A stretch of DNA of 64,000 nucleotides from Paraburkholderia sp. BL25I1N1 (lineage in GTDB: Bacteria > Pseudomonadota > Gammaproteobacteria > Burkholderiales > Burkholderiaceae): positions 1 to 64,000 of the forward strand of contig NZ_PVZB01000023.1 in NCBI RefSeq assembly GCF_003002025.1, in the 5' to 3' direction. Shown one piece after another: positions 36,801-47,131 of this stretch (the stretch's first letter is position 1; each line of letters starts with the position of its first letter). The notes beneath the pieces were generated by a model. The model did no database searches. It saw only the letters and a program-made list of their open reading frames with translations, and was not told the DNA's origin. Both the position numbers and the translations under genes were made by a program.

Positions 36801-37706
36801 TCATCGCCGCCACGGCGGCTGCGGCCTGAACCTGCTTTGCAGATACTGCATGAAATGGCGAGTGCGTGCCGGCAGGCCCGCTCGTTGATGTGTAAGCGCC
36901 ATGACGTCGGCATCCGGCGCTTTCCAGCCGGGCAGCAGACGGGCCAACTTGCCCTTCGCGATATCTTCGGCCACGTCCCATTCGGAGCGCAGGATCACGC
37001 CGCGTCCTTCGCATGCCCACTGGCGGATCACGTCACCGTCGTTGCAACTCAAATGAGCGGACACCCTCACGCTGCGGCGCGTGCGGCCCTTGCTGAACTG
37101 CCACAGCGAGACATCTTCGTTATTCTCGCGCAGCACGATGCAGGGCAGTTTGCTCAATTCATCCGGAGATTCCGGCGTGCCGATTCGCTTGATCAGCGCG
37201 GGCGCCGCGCAGACGAAGCGCGCATTCGGCGCAATCGTGTAGCCGATCAGATTCGACACCGGCAGTTCGCCGATGTGCACGACGATATCGAAGCGATCCA
37301 TCGTCTCGGTCAGCGGCTTGTCGGAAAGCGTGAGCGCAACGTCGACATCCGGATGCCGCTGCTGGAAATCGGCAATCGCGGGTGCGAGATGCCGCCGTCC
37401 GAACCCCAGCGGCGCGTTGATCTTCAGCGTGCCGACGAGTCCGCCGCGGCGCATCTGCAGATCTTCGAACAGCGCGTCGAACTGCTGGACAAGGTCGGCA
37501 CCCCGTTCGCACAGCAGCGTGCCTTCGTCCGTGAACTGCAGGCGGCGTGCCGTACGGTTCACCAGTTGCGCGCCCAGTTTCTTTTCCAGTTGCTGAAGAC
37601 GCTGCGTGACCGCCGAGGGCGACAGCCCCAGCTTGCGCGCCGCGGCGACCAGGCTGCCGCTTTCGCGCAGCGTCAACAGGAAGCGGATATCGGCCGAATC
37701 GTTCAT
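36801..37706 (-). CDS. LysR-family transcriptional regulator
   Basis: A 301-residue LysR protein: N-terminal winged helix-turn-helix (DIRFLLTLRESGSLVAAARKLGLSPSAVTQRLQQLEKKLGAQLVNRT) followed by the substrate-binding fold (GTLKINAPLGFGRRHLAPAIADFQQRHPDVDVALTLSD). It is read in the same direction as the HAD/DSD1-like genes 137 bp downstream and could control them. The co-inducer is unknown. Confidence 0.9.
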   Translation of the reverse strand: MNDSADIRFLLTLRESGSLVAAARKLGLSPSAVTQRLQQLEKKLGAQLVNRTARRLQFTDEGTLLCERGADLVQQFDALFEDLQMRRGGLVGTLKINAPLGFGRRHLAPAIADFQQRHPDVDVALTLSDKPLTETMDRFDIVVHIGELPVSNLIGYTIAPNARFVCAAPALIKRIGTPESPDELSKLPCIVLRENNEDVSLWQFSKGRTRRSVRVSAHLSCNDGDVIRQWACEGRGVILRSEWDVAEDIAKGKLARLLPGWKAPDADVMALTHQRAGLPARTRHFMQYLQSRFRPQPPWRR

Positions 37707-37899
37707 ATGAGCGGCGTTTTGGTTCGGAAGACTGGCAGCTTAAAGTGTTTGGACTGGCGTTTCCAGTTCGGGTTGACACGCGCGCCGGCGAACGCGGTGC
37801 CGCTTGCAAGGTAAAGTGATGCTTCTGTCACGCAGGCGGCGGCGCGCGCCGCTAAAGTAGACGCTTGCGCCGATTACCTTTCATTGAAGAGAAGTCCAC

Positions 37900-38988
37900 A
37901 TGCCGTTGTCCTATGGGTCGCCGCATGACCCGTCAAACGATGCCGCGCGGAACAGCGCCTTGAAACAGGCTGTATTTCTGCATACAGGCTGGCGTAGTGC
38001 GGGAACGTGGGTCTGGTCGCGACTGCGCGAACTCGACACCGTGACCGCCTTTTATGAACCGCTCAGCAACGTGCTCGCGGACCTGAGCCTTGCCGATGTG
38101 TCCGCGTCGCGCCCCACGCTGACGTCGGGACACCCGCCGCTCGACGCGCCGTATTTCGACGAATATCGCCCGTTTTTGCGCGACGGCGCTCGCGGTGTGG
38201 ACGGTTACCGCCGGGGGTTCAGCCTTGATCGCTTCGCTAGCGTACCGGACGCGGAATTTCCCGCACTGCAGGCCTATTTACGCAATCTTTGCGAGCGCGC
38301 CACCGAACAAGGCAGCGTGCCGGTCTTCAAATTTTGCCGTTCGTCCGGCCGGCTGCCGTGGCTGAAACAAGCTTTTCCGCTGGCCATGCATGTGGGTGTG
38401 CTGCGAAATCCCGCGTCGCAGTTCGCTTCGGGGTGGCTGCTTGGCCGGCAATGGAGCAATCCGTTTTTCGTGGCCGCGCCGTTTCGGGTGCTGGGGTTGA
38501 ATCAGGCGGACCCGCTAGTCAGGCAGGCCATCGAGATTTGCGGCGTGAGCTTGCCGCCCGCCGCGCCCACTTCGGATGACGCTTATGCAATGGCCTGCGA
38601 GCAGTATGCGCGCACGGCCGAAGGCAATAACGCGTATCGGGCGTTCGTTGCGTTGTGGATTCTGTGTGCATTGCGCATGGCGGGCGGCGTCGATCTGCTG
38701 ATCGACATGGACCGGCTCGGAATATCGCGTGACTATGCGGCGGGTTTGCGCGCGGCGTTCGAAGCGCAGAGCGGCTTATCGCCCGACTTCAGCAGCGCGC
38801 GCGATCTGGTGGATGAGACGCGGCGCGGTGCGGCGCGCATGAGCGGCATCGACGGAAGGGCGATGCGTGCCGTGCATTCCGCCGCGCTCAAATTCCTCAA
38901 GGCACAGGGTGGCGCGGACGCCGGCTTTGTCGAAGTGATCCGCGAAAAGATGGTGCTGGCCAACGAACTGACCGACGCATGGCGCTGA
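37900..38988 (+). CDS. Sulfotransferase-like protein
   Basis: A 362-residue cytosolic protein whose N-terminus HTGWRSAGTWVWSRLRELD resembles the 5'-phosphosulfate-binding loop of PAPS-dependent sulfotransferases. VGVLRNPASQFASGW at about residues 167-181 resembles their 3'-phosphate-binding strand-helix with its R and S. The rest is not recognisable. Without a structure comparison it could be another P-loop fold. It stands alone between a LysR gene on the minus strand and the convergent aroQ. SD-like AGAGAAG precedes the ATG. Confidence 0.6.
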   Translation: MPLSYGSPHDPSNDAARNSALKQAVFLHTGWRSAGTWVWSRLRELDTVTAFYEPLSNVLADLSLADVSASRPTLTSGHPPLDAPYFDEYRPFLRDGARGVDGYRRGFSLDRFASVPDAEFPALQAYLRNLCERATEQGSVPVFKFCRSSGRLPWLKQAFPLAMHVGVLRNPASQFASGWLLGRQWSNPFFVAAPFRVLGLNQADPLVRQAIEICGVSLPPAAPTSDDAYAMACEQYARTAEGNNAYRAFVALWILCALRMAGGVDLLIDMDRLGISRDYAAGLRAAFEAQSGLSPDFSSARDLVDETRRGAARMSGIDGRAMRAVHSAALKFLKAQGGADAGFVEVIREKMVLANELTDAWR

Positions 38989-38997
38989 TGGAGCATT

Positions 38998-39030
38998 CGC
39001 CGCGCACGGTGAACGACCCCGAGCGCGGCG
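38998..39030. terminator. Possible bidirectional hairpin between convergent genes
   Basis: CGCCGCGC (38998-39005) pairs with GCGCGGCG (39023-39030) across a 17-nt loop in the 60-bp convergent gap between the sulfotransferase-like gene and aroQ. There is no T-run, so terminator function is uncertain. Confidence 0.3.
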
Positions 39031-39048
39031 ACGCAAAAGCACCGTTGT

Positions 39049-39489
39049 TTAAGCGGCCGCCGCCGATACAGCCGCCCGCAACCCCAGCAAATAACTGTCC
39101 GCACCAAAGCCGCAAATCTGCCCTTTGACGACTTCCGCGAACACAGACACGTGCCGGAATGCTTCGCGCGCATGGATGTTCGACATGTGGACCTCTACCA
39201 CTGGTACCGTCAGGATCGCCAGCGCATCGCGAATGCCGTAGCTGTAATGCGTCCACGCGCCGGCGTTGATCATGACGCCGTGCGCATTGTCCGTGAAAGC
39301 CTGGTGGATGCGTTCGCACATGGCGGCTTCGCTGTTGGTCTGAAAGCTCTCGACCAGGACGCCTAGTTCCTTGCCCAATGCCTGCAGACTGCTGTCGATT
39401 TCGGCCAGCGTCACGGTGCCGTATTGCGCGGGATCGCGCTTGCCGAACATATTGTGGTTGATGCCGTGAAGCATCACGAAGGTTTTCAT
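39049..39489 (-). CDS. aroQ: Type II 3-dehydroquinate dehydratase (AroQ family), variant
   Basis: A 146-residue dodecameric-type dehydroquinase that interconverts 3-dehydroquinate and 3-dehydroshikimate. The catalytic Arg and Tyr lie in FGKRDPAQYG, and the C-terminal His in VEVHMSNIHAREAFRH. The N-terminal signature differs from housekeeping AroQ: HGINHNMFG instead of LNGPNLNLLG, and INAGAWTHYSYGIRDAL instead of INPGAYTHTS. It is the last gene of an operon with a Gfo/Idh/MocA dehydrogenase and an MHS transporter, suggesting a catabolic rather than biosynthetic role. Confidence 0.85.
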   Translation of the reverse strand: MKTFVMLHGINHNMFGKRDPAQYGTVTLAEIDSSLQALGKELGVLVESFQTNSEAAMCERIHQAFTDNAHGVMINAGAWTHYSYGIRDALAILTVPVVEVHMSNIHAREAFRHVSVFAEVVKGQICGFGADSYLLGLRAAVSAAAA

Positions 39490-39532
39490 GGGATGTCCCT
39501 GGAGCAGTGGATTCAGTAAAGGCCGGGCGACA

Positions 39533-40600
39533 TCAGTGCGCCGCCGCGAGCGCGGACGTCGTGTCGACCGCGCAACCGGTATTGGCCGCTTCGACGATCG
39601 CCTCGGTAATGCGCAGATTCTGCAGGCCGTCGCGGGCGCTCACGAGCGGTTTGACTTCCTTGCGGATCACGCGCACGAAATGTTCGAGCTGGAGCTTGAG
39701 CGGATCGTCGCGAGTCATCTCGGCGACGCCGACCTGAAACGGCTTCCACCACGAACGATCCTCGGCCTTGCCATAGGTTTTCAGGCGCATGGTGGGCACG
39801 GCGAGCGAGCCGAAGGTGCCCGCGATGACGTAACAGTCTTCATCCGGATACGTGGGATAAGCCTTGTTTTCCTGCGACGTCTGTTCCCAGCTACGCGCGC
39901 TCGCGGCCGTGTCCGACAGCATGAAGCTGCCGAGCGCGCCGCTCGCGAAGCGCAGGTTGATCGCTACTGTGTCTTCGACCGGAAAACCGCGCGTGGCATG
40001 CGACGAAAACGCCTGCACGGCCACGATATCGCCGCACAGCATGCGCAGGTTGTGCACCTCGTGAATCATATTCAGCAGGATCGGACCGCCGCCCGGCTCA
40101 CGCCGCCAGGGGGCGTCGGCGTAGTACTCATCCGGTTTGAAGAAGACCGCGCTGCCCATCACCGCGACCAGTTTGCCGAGCCGGCCTTCGTCGATCAGTT
40201 GCTTCGCACGGGCCATGATCGGACTGTGCGCGCGATGATGCCCAATCAGCAACGGCACGCCGCGGCGTTCGACTTCGCCGACCAGCGTTTCGGCCTCATC
40301 GACCGTGGGCGCGATCGGTTTCTCGAGCAGCGTGGGCACGCCGGCCGCGAGACAGGTCAGCGCGTGCTCCACATGCAACTGGTTCGGCGTGGCCAGGATC
40401 ACGCCGTCCGGGCGATCGCGTTCGAGCAGTTCTTGGAGCGTCCGGTAAAGCGGCACGCCGGCCTGGGCAGCGAGCGCCTGTGCCGCCGGCGACGGGTCGA
40501 CGATCGCCGACAGCGTGCACATGCCGCTCTGCTGCGCGACAGCCATGTGAGCGCGGCCGATATAGCCCGCGCCGGCCACGGCGATCCGGATGGTGGTCAT
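39533..40600 (-). CDS. Gfo/Idh/MocA family oxidoreductase
   Basis: A 355-residue NAD(P)-dependent dehydrogenase. Rossmann start IRIAVAGAGYIGRAHM, the nucleotide-domain signature LLEKPIAPTVDEAE and the C-terminal domain with GGGPILLNMIHEVHNLRMLCGD (putative catalytic His) are seen. The family oxidises sugars, inositols and other polyols. The gap to aroQ is 43 bp and to the transporter 33 bp. With those neighbours a quinate-, shikimate- or cyclitol-type substrate is plausible; this is inference. Confidence 0.88.
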   Translation of the reverse strand: MTTIRIAVAGAGYIGRAHMAVAQQSGMCTLSAIVDPSPAAQALAAQAGVPLYRTLQELLERDRPDGVILATPNQLHVEHALTCLAAGVPTLLEKPIAPTVDEAETLVGEVERRGVPLLIGHHRAHSPIMARAKQLIDEGRLGKLVAVMGSAVFFKPDEYYADAPWRREPGGGPILLNMIHEVHNLRMLCGDIVAVQAFSSHATRGFPVEDTVAINLRFASGALGSFMLSDTAASARSWEQTSQENKAYPTYPDEDCYVIAGTFGSLAVPTMRLKTYGKAEDRSWWKPFQVGVAEMTRDDPLKLQLEHFVRVIRKEVKPLVSARDGLQNLRITEAIVEAANTGCAVDTTSALAAAH

Positions 40601-40633
40601 GGATCGATTCCTTTGAAGTTCGATCGAAATGGC

Positions 40634-42040
<1,407 letters not shown>

Positions 42041-42315
42041 GTCGTCTCCATAACAGAAATGTTTTTTGATCAGCTTCTACGGCTGATTCATTGGCGTACT
42101 GAAAGCAAAACTATGCAAGCCAGGATTTACCTGGCCCCGACCGCGCGGCCCGCTTTCCGGGCGCCTGGAATGTTGCTGTGCAGCGAAACGGACTTCCGAA
42201 TACAGGGTTAACGAGTACCTGGTTGTACCGAGCAATTCGTCCGGCCGGCGTCGCTTGCCCGATCGGCTCGTTAAGGCTAGGGTAATGTGCTTCTGCACGG
42301 ACACAATGCGGCCAG

Positions 42316-43272
42316 ATGGAAAATCAGAATGCGCTCACAGCCAGCAATGAGTCTTTCCTGCGCGATCTGCAGTTGTTCTGCAACATCGCGCGCCGGGGCA
42401 GCTTCGTGGCGGCATCGACGGAAATGGGTTTGTCGCCTTCACATGTCAGCAAGCGTATCGCCATGCTGGAGGCGAGTCTTGGCGTGAAGCTCTTTCAGCG
42501 CACCACGCGCCGGGTCAGCGTGACGAGCGACGGCGAAGCCGCTTTGCAGTGGGCGCAAAAAATACTCGACGACGTGCAAGGCATGGCCGATGCGTTCGCC
42601 GATCGCCGCACCGAACTGCGCGGCTTGCTGCGCATCAGCACCAGCCTGCGGCTCGGCCGCAAACACGTGTCGCCGATTCTGGCCTTGCTGCGCCAGCGTC
42701 ATCCGAATCTCGAGATCTGGCTGGAATTGCTGGACCGGCGCGCCGATCTGGTCGGCGAGAACTTCGATATCGACGTTCGAGTGGGCGAAGTGCATGAGCC
42801 GCACCTGATCGCGCACAAGATGGTGGAGAGCGCGCGGATACTCTGCGCGTCGCCGGAGTATCTGGAACGGCGCGGCGTGCCGCTCGAACTGGCCGAACTG
42901 GCCCAGCATGACTGCCTGCTGTTTCGCGGACGCGACGACCGCTTCGGCGTCTGGCGTCTGAGCGGCCCCGACGGTGAAAAGAGCGTGAAGGTGACGGGCA
43001 CCGTCGCGTCCAATCTCAGCGATATCGTCGTGCAGTGGGCGAGAGACGGCTACGGCGTGGTGATGGTGTCGATCTGGGACGTGGCCGAAAGCCTGCGCAC
43101 CGGCGAACTGGTGCGCGTGCTGCCTGATTACATGCAGTCCGCGGATGTCTGGGCGGTGACTGCGGAGCGGCTGTCGTCGTCGGCGAAGATCCAGGTGTGC
43201 ATCGAATTTCTCCGGGAACAGTTGACGAGCGGCCCGTATGCGCTGGTGACGCGCGGCGTGGGCGGGTTTTGA
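42316..43272 (+). CDS. LysR-family transcriptional regulator
   Basis: A 318-residue LysR protein: helix-turn-helix FLRDLQLFCNIARRGSFVAASTEMGLSPSHVSKRIAMLEASLGVKLFQRTTRR and a periplasmic-binding-like effector domain (LRGLLRISTSLRLGRKHVSPILALLRQRHPNLEIWLELLDRRADL). It is divergent from the MHS transporter operon across a 275-bp gap and likely activates it, though it also lies upstream of mmsA on the same strand. Confidence 0.9.
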   Translation: MENQNALTASNESFLRDLQLFCNIARRGSFVAASTEMGLSPSHVSKRIAMLEASLGVKLFQRTTRRVSVTSDGEAALQWAQKILDDVQGMADAFADRRTELRGLLRISTSLRLGRKHVSPILALLRQRHPNLEIWLELLDRRADLVGENFDIDVRVGEVHEPHLIAHKMVESARILCASPEYLERRGVPLELAELAQHDCLLFRGRDDRFGVWRLSGPDGEKSVKVTGTVASNLSDIVVQWARDGYGVVMVSIWDVAESLRTGELVRVLPDYMQSADVWAVTAERLSSSAKIQVCIEFLREQLTSGPYALVTRGVGGF

Positions 43273-43321
43273 CTGCTTTGCGCCGCTGCGCCGCTGAGGC
43301 CTCGACAAGGTTCGCGTCCCA

Positions 43322-43405
43322 ATACAGTTGCCACACAAAAAACAATACAGTGAGGCGCGGTTTTAATTGGCTGTATCGGGAGTATGACCGGCGCCGTCGA
43401 TACAG
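43322..43405. promoter_or_regulatory. Cluster of ATACAG/CTGTAT boxes upstream of mmsA
   Basis: ATACAG occurs at 43322-43327, 43345-43350 and 43400-43405, and its inverse CTGTAT at 43371-43376, in the 260-bp gap before mmsA. The spacing (23, 26, 29 bp between starts) and box form resemble direct-repeat sites of MocR/GntR-aminotransferase regulators. No MocR-type gene lies beside it in this window. Confidence 0.45.
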
Positions 43406-43532
43406 TTGGCGGGTCTCGATGGAGCCTGCCCGTGAGCGGATCACCGCTCTGGCGCCTGGCGACGTAGCCTGATTTTTTGCCTATGGCCCGGTGCCGACGC
43501 GCCGCGGTTTATCCCGAACACGAGGTAAGGAC

Positions 43533-45056
43533 ATGAATGCAGTGAACGAACAAGCGAAGCTGTCGGTGCAACAGCTGGGCCACTACATCGGCGGCGCGCC
43601 GGCCGCGCCGACCAGCGGCCGCTTCAAGGACGTGTTCAATCCCGCCACCGGCAAGGTGAGCGCCTCGGTCGCGCTGGCGTCGGTCGAGGAAGTGGATGCG
43701 GCGGTGCAGGCCGCCAAGGCCGCCTTTCCCGCCTGGAGCGAAACGGCACCGATCAAGCGCGCCCGCATTCTGTTCAAGTTCAAGGAGTTGCTGAATCAGC
43801 ATCACGACGAACTGGCGATGCTGATTACGCGCGAACACGGCAAGGTGTTTACGGACGCGCAAGGCGAAGTGGTGCGCGGCATCGAAGTGGTCGAGTTCGC
43901 GTGCGGCATTCCGAACCTGCTGAAGACGGATTTCACCGACCAGATCGGCGGCGGCATCGACAACTGGAATCTGCGGCAGGCGTTGGGCGTCGTCGCGGGT
44001 ATCACGCCGTTCAACTTCCCCGTGATGGTGCCGATGTGGATGTTCCCGGTCGCGCTCGCCTGCGGCAATACGTTCGTGCTGAAGCCGTCGGAACGTGATC
44101 CGTCGGCGTCGCTGCGTCTCGCGGAATTGCTGAAGGAAGCCGGTCTCCCGGACGGCGTGTTCAACGTGGTCAACGGCGACAAGGTGGCCGTGGATGCGCT
44201 GATCGATCACCCGGACGTCGCGGCGCTGTCGTTCGTGGGCTCGACGCCGATCGCCGAATACATTCACACGGAAGCGTCGAAGCGCGGCAAGCGCGTGCAG
44301 GCGCTCGGCGGCGCGAAGAATCATCTGGTGGTGATGCCCGACGCCGATCTGGATCAAGCTGTCGATGCATTGATCGGCGCGGCCTATGGTTCGGCCGGCG
44401 AGCGGTGCATGGCGATTTCGGTTGCGGTGGCGGTCGGCAACGTGGCCGACAAGCTGATCGAAAAGCTGGTGCCGCGCGTCAAGTCGCTGGTGATCAAGAA
44501 CGGCGAACATCTCGACGCTGAAATGGGTCCGTTGGTTACCGCTGAACATAAGGCCAAGGTGACGGGTTATATCGCGTCGGGCGAGGCGGAAGGCGCGAAG
44601 CTGATCGTCGACGGCCGCGCGCATCCGGTGGCAAGCGAAGAAGGCTTCTTTGTCGGCGGCACGCTGTTCGACCATGTCGGCACGGACATGAAGATCTACA
44701 AGGAAGAGATTTTCGGCCCGGTGCTGGCAGTGGTGCGGGTGCCCGATTTCGCGAGCGCCGTGGATCTGATCAACGCGCACGAATTCGGCAACGGCGTGTC
44801 GCTGTTCACCTCGGACGGCGGCGTGGCGCGTGAGTTCGGCCGGCAGATTCAGGTGGGCATGGTCGGCATCAATGTGCCGATTCCGGTGCCGATGGCATGG
44901 CACTCGTTCGGCGGCTGGAAGCGTTCGCTGTTCGGCGACCATCACGCTTACGGCGAAGAGGGTGTGCGCTTCTATACGCGCTACAAGAGCATCATGCAGC
45001 GCTGGCCGGATAGTATCGCCAAGGGGGCGGAGTTTACGATGCCGGTGGCGAAGTAA
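43533..45056 (+). CDS. mmsA: CoA-acylating methylmalonate-semialdehyde dehydrogenase MmsA
   Basis: A 507-residue aldehyde dehydrogenase of the MmsA type. It converts (methyl)malonate semialdehyde with CoA and NAD to propionyl- or acetyl-CoA, in valine, inositol or beta-alanine breakdown. Signatures: GHYIGGAPAAPTSGRFKDVFNPATG, NLRQALGVVAGITPFNFPVMVPMWMFP, LSFVGSTPIAEYI, GGAKNHLVVMPDAD and GSAGERCMAIS with the nucleophilic Cys. AGGTAAGGAC precedes the ATG at 43533; an upstream in-frame start at 43491 adds 14 atypical residues. No transaminase gene adjoins it. Confidence 0.94.
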   Translation: MNAVNEQAKLSVQQLGHYIGGAPAAPTSGRFKDVFNPATGKVSASVALASVEEVDAAVQAAKAAFPAWSETAPIKRARILFKFKELLNQHHDELAMLITREHGKVFTDAQGEVVRGIEVVEFACGIPNLLKTDFTDQIGGGIDNWNLRQALGVVAGITPFNFPVMVPMWMFPVALACGNTFVLKPSERDPSASLRLAELLKEAGLPDGVFNVVNGDKVAVDALIDHPDVAALSFVGSTPIAEYIHTEASKRGKRVQALGGAKNHLVVMPDADLDQAVDALIGAAYGSAGERCMAISVAVAVGNVADKLIEKLVPRVKSLVIKNGEHLDAEMGPLVTAEHKAKVTGYIASGEAEGAKLIVDGRAHPVASEEGFFVGGTLFDHVGTDMKIYKEEIFGPVLAVVRVPDFASAVDLINAHEFGNGVSLFTSDGGVAREFGRQIQVGMVGINVPIPVPMAWHSFGGWKRSLFGDHHAYGEEGVRFYTRYKSIMQRWPDSIAKGAEFTMPVAK

Positions 45057-45084
45057 GTCGTTCGACAGGATCGTTGCAACGATA

Positions 45085-45120
45085 AAAAGCCGCGCCTGAC
45101 AAGAGTCAGGCGCGGCTTTT
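45085..45120. terminator. Strong bidirectional rho-independent terminator
   Basis: AAAAGCCGCGCCTGAC (45085-45100), an AAGA loop, then GTCAGGCGCGGCTTTT (45105-45120): a perfect 16-bp stem with A-run and T-run on each side. It lies between convergent mmsA and the MFS exporter gene and can stop both. Confidence 0.93.
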
Positions 45121-45146
45121 GCGCATCTGTGCGCGGCGACGGCCTC

Positions 45147-46487
45147 TTAAACGCCCGCGGACGAATCTTCTTCCGCTTCGCTCAACACAGCGTTTTGCAC
45201 CGCCGCAGCGGGGCTGACATAGGCGGGCGCCTGCCGCGGATCGTCGACGCTGTAGCGCAGACGCCCCGCTTCGATATACACGCGCAGCTGGCGGTACTTC
45301 ACGAAATAAAGCAAGCCGACGAGCGCCGCCGCGAATCCCGAAGCCGCGCCTACCCCGAGCGCCCAGCGCGGGCCGAAACGGTCCGCGACCCAGCCGACGA
45401 CCGGCGCGCCGAGCGGCGTACCGCCCATTAAAATAGCCAGCAGAATCGCGATCACGCGGCCGCGCATGGCAGGCTCGGTGGTGACCTGTACGAGACTGTT
45501 GGTGGACGTCGAGAAGGTCTGCGTCGAAACACCGATCGCGATGAGCATCAGGCCGAATAACAGGGTGCTCGGCATCAGCGAAGCTACCGTGCAGCCTACC
45601 CCGAACATGGCCGCCGAGCCGAGCAGCAGCACCATGCGCGGTTTCGCGCGGCGTGCGGCGAGCAGCGCGCCGGTCACGGAGCCGATCGCCATGGTCGAAC
45701 TCAACACGCCGTATTCGCCGGCGCCCGCATGAAACGCCGTGACCGACATCGTCGAAATGAAGATCGGGAAGTTCAGGCCGAAGGTGCCGATCAGGAACAG
45801 CATCAACAGCGCGGTCACCAGATCGGGACGCTTCCAGACATACTTGAAGCCGTCGATAAAACTGCCGCGCGAGCGTGCCGCGTGCGGTCTCAGATGCAGT
45901 TCGTTCAGCCGCAACATGCGCAGCGACCCGAGCACGGCGACGAAAGACAGCGCGTTGATGAGAAACACCCAGCCGGTGCCGACCGATGCGATCAGCAATC
46001 CGGCGACCGCGGGCCCGACCATGCGCGCCATGTTGAACGAAGTGGAGTTCAGTCCGACGGCGTTCGACAGATCCTCTTCGCCGACCAGATCGGACACGAA
46101 GGTCTGCCGCACCGGCGAGTCGAACGCGGTGACGCAGCCGAGCAGCCCCGCGAACGCATAGACGTGCCACAACTGCACGAGCCCGGTGACGGTGAGAATG
46201 CCGAGGCCCAGTGCGCAAGCACCCATGGCCGCCTGGGTGGCGAACAGCAGCTTGCGGCGGTCGAAGTGATCGGCTGCATAACCGGTGAGCGGCAACAACA
46301 GCAATTGCGGCCCGAACTGCAGCGACATGACGATCCCCACCGAAGTCGCATTGTGCTGGGTGAGTTCCGTGAGGACCAGCCAGTCCTGCGCCGTGCGCTG
46401 CATCCACGTGCCGATGTTGGAGACGATCGCGCCGCTCGCCCAGACCCGGTAATTGAAATTGCGCAGCGAACGGAAAGTGCCTGTCAC
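45147..46487 (-). CDS. MFS transporter (EntS/MFS_3-type exporter)
   Basis: A 446-residue transporter of the enterobactin-exporter-like MFS group. Typical N-terminus FRSLRNFNYRVWASGAIVSNIGTWMQRTAQDWLVLTEL, then GYAADHFDRRKLLF and NSTSFNMARMVGPAVAGLLI. The start is taken as GTG at 46487 with GGGAAA upstream; the frame remains open further upstream through the isochorismatase gene but that part is not family-like. Export of a drug or siderophore-like compound is the usual role. Confidence 0.85.
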   Translation of the reverse strand: MTGTFRSLRNFNYRVWASGAIVSNIGTWMQRTAQDWLVLTELTQHNATSVGIVMSLQFGPQLLLLPLTGYAADHFDRRKLLFATQAAMGACALGLGILTVTGLVQLWHVYAFAGLLGCVTAFDSPVRQTFVSDLVGEEDLSNAVGLNSTSFNMARMVGPAVAGLLIASVGTGWVFLINALSFVAVLGSLRMLRLNELHLRPHAARSRGSFIDGFKYVWKRPDLVTALLMLFLIGTFGLNFPIFISTMSVTAFHAGAGEYGVLSSTMAIGSVTGALLAARRAKPRMVLLLGSAAMFGVGCTVASLMPSTLLFGLMLIAIGVSTQTFSTSTNSLVQVTTEPAMRGRVIAILLAILMGGTPLGAPVVGWVADRFGPRWALGVGAASGFAAALVGLLYFVKYRQLRVYIEAGRLRYSVDDPRQAPAYVSPAAAVQNAVLSEAEEDSSAGV

Positions 46488-46551
46488 CGGACTGTTTCCC
46501 TGTGCGAGGTTAGCCCGGTGCGCGGGCTTCGATAGATGGTCGAACCAGGCA

Positions 46552-47115
46552 TCATGCGCGCGAGCGCTCGAGCAACGCGAGCAGTTCCTGCGTCGTGCCG
46601 GTCTCGCCGATACGCGGGAAGATGCGCGTGATGCTGTTGGTGTGAGCGTCCGCATGGAGATCGGTCATGGCGTCGACGACCAGCGTGACGTTGAAGCCGA
46701 GTTCGTTGGCGTAGCGCGCGGTGGATTCGACGCCGATGCTGGTTGCCACGCCCACCAGCACCACTTGCGTGACGCCTTGTTCGCGCAGATAGGCTTCGAG
46801 ATCGGTGTTCGTGAATGCGCCCCAGGTGCGCTTGGTGACCCGATGATCCGACGGCTGCGCGTTGATCTCGGGCACGAGGTCCGCGAAGCCGGCGGGGAAG
46901 TCGCCGGATGGGCGTGCCTGTTCCGCGCGGCCCGGCGCACCGCCGGTCACGTTGACGAGCACCACGGGTAGACCATGGCGGCGAAACGCGTCGGCGACGG
47001 CAGCCGAGCGCTTGACGACTTCGCCGGTGGGATGCGCGGTGGGCAGCGCAACAATGCCCTGCTGCAAATCGATGACGATCAGTGCGGTTTTTGCGTCGAG
47101 CGTGGTGAGTGCCAT
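46552..47115 (-). CDS. Isochorismatase-family hydrolase lacking the nucleophilic Cys
   Basis: A 187-residue isochorismatase/cysteine-hydrolase fold protein. The Asp (ALIVIDLQQGI) and Lys (TKRTWGAF) of the catalytic triad are present, but the position of the Cys in the GVATSxC pattern is Gly (GVATSIGVESTARYA). This matches isochorismatase-like members that hydrolyse a vinyl ether without a thiol, or an inactive form, not a nicotinamidase. It follows a MarR gene with a 16-bp gap, so both form an operon. Confidence 0.85.
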   Translation of the reverse strand: MALTTLDAKTALIVIDLQQGIVALPTAHPTGEVVKRSAAVADAFRRHGLPVVLVNVTGGAPGRAEQARPSGDFPAGFADLVPEINAQPSDHRVTKRTWGAFTNTDLEAYLREQGVTQVVLVGVATSIGVESTARYANELGFNVTLVVDAMTDLHADAHTNSITRIFPRIGETGTTQELLALLERSRA

Positions 47116-47131
47116 GAGTGGCTCCTGAAAG

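Noticed and set aside
45061..45146. Mobile element end near the strong inverted repeat
   Set aside because: The A/T-flanked 16-bp stem with AAGA loop is a standard terminator between convergent genes; no transposase gene or target duplication accompanies it.
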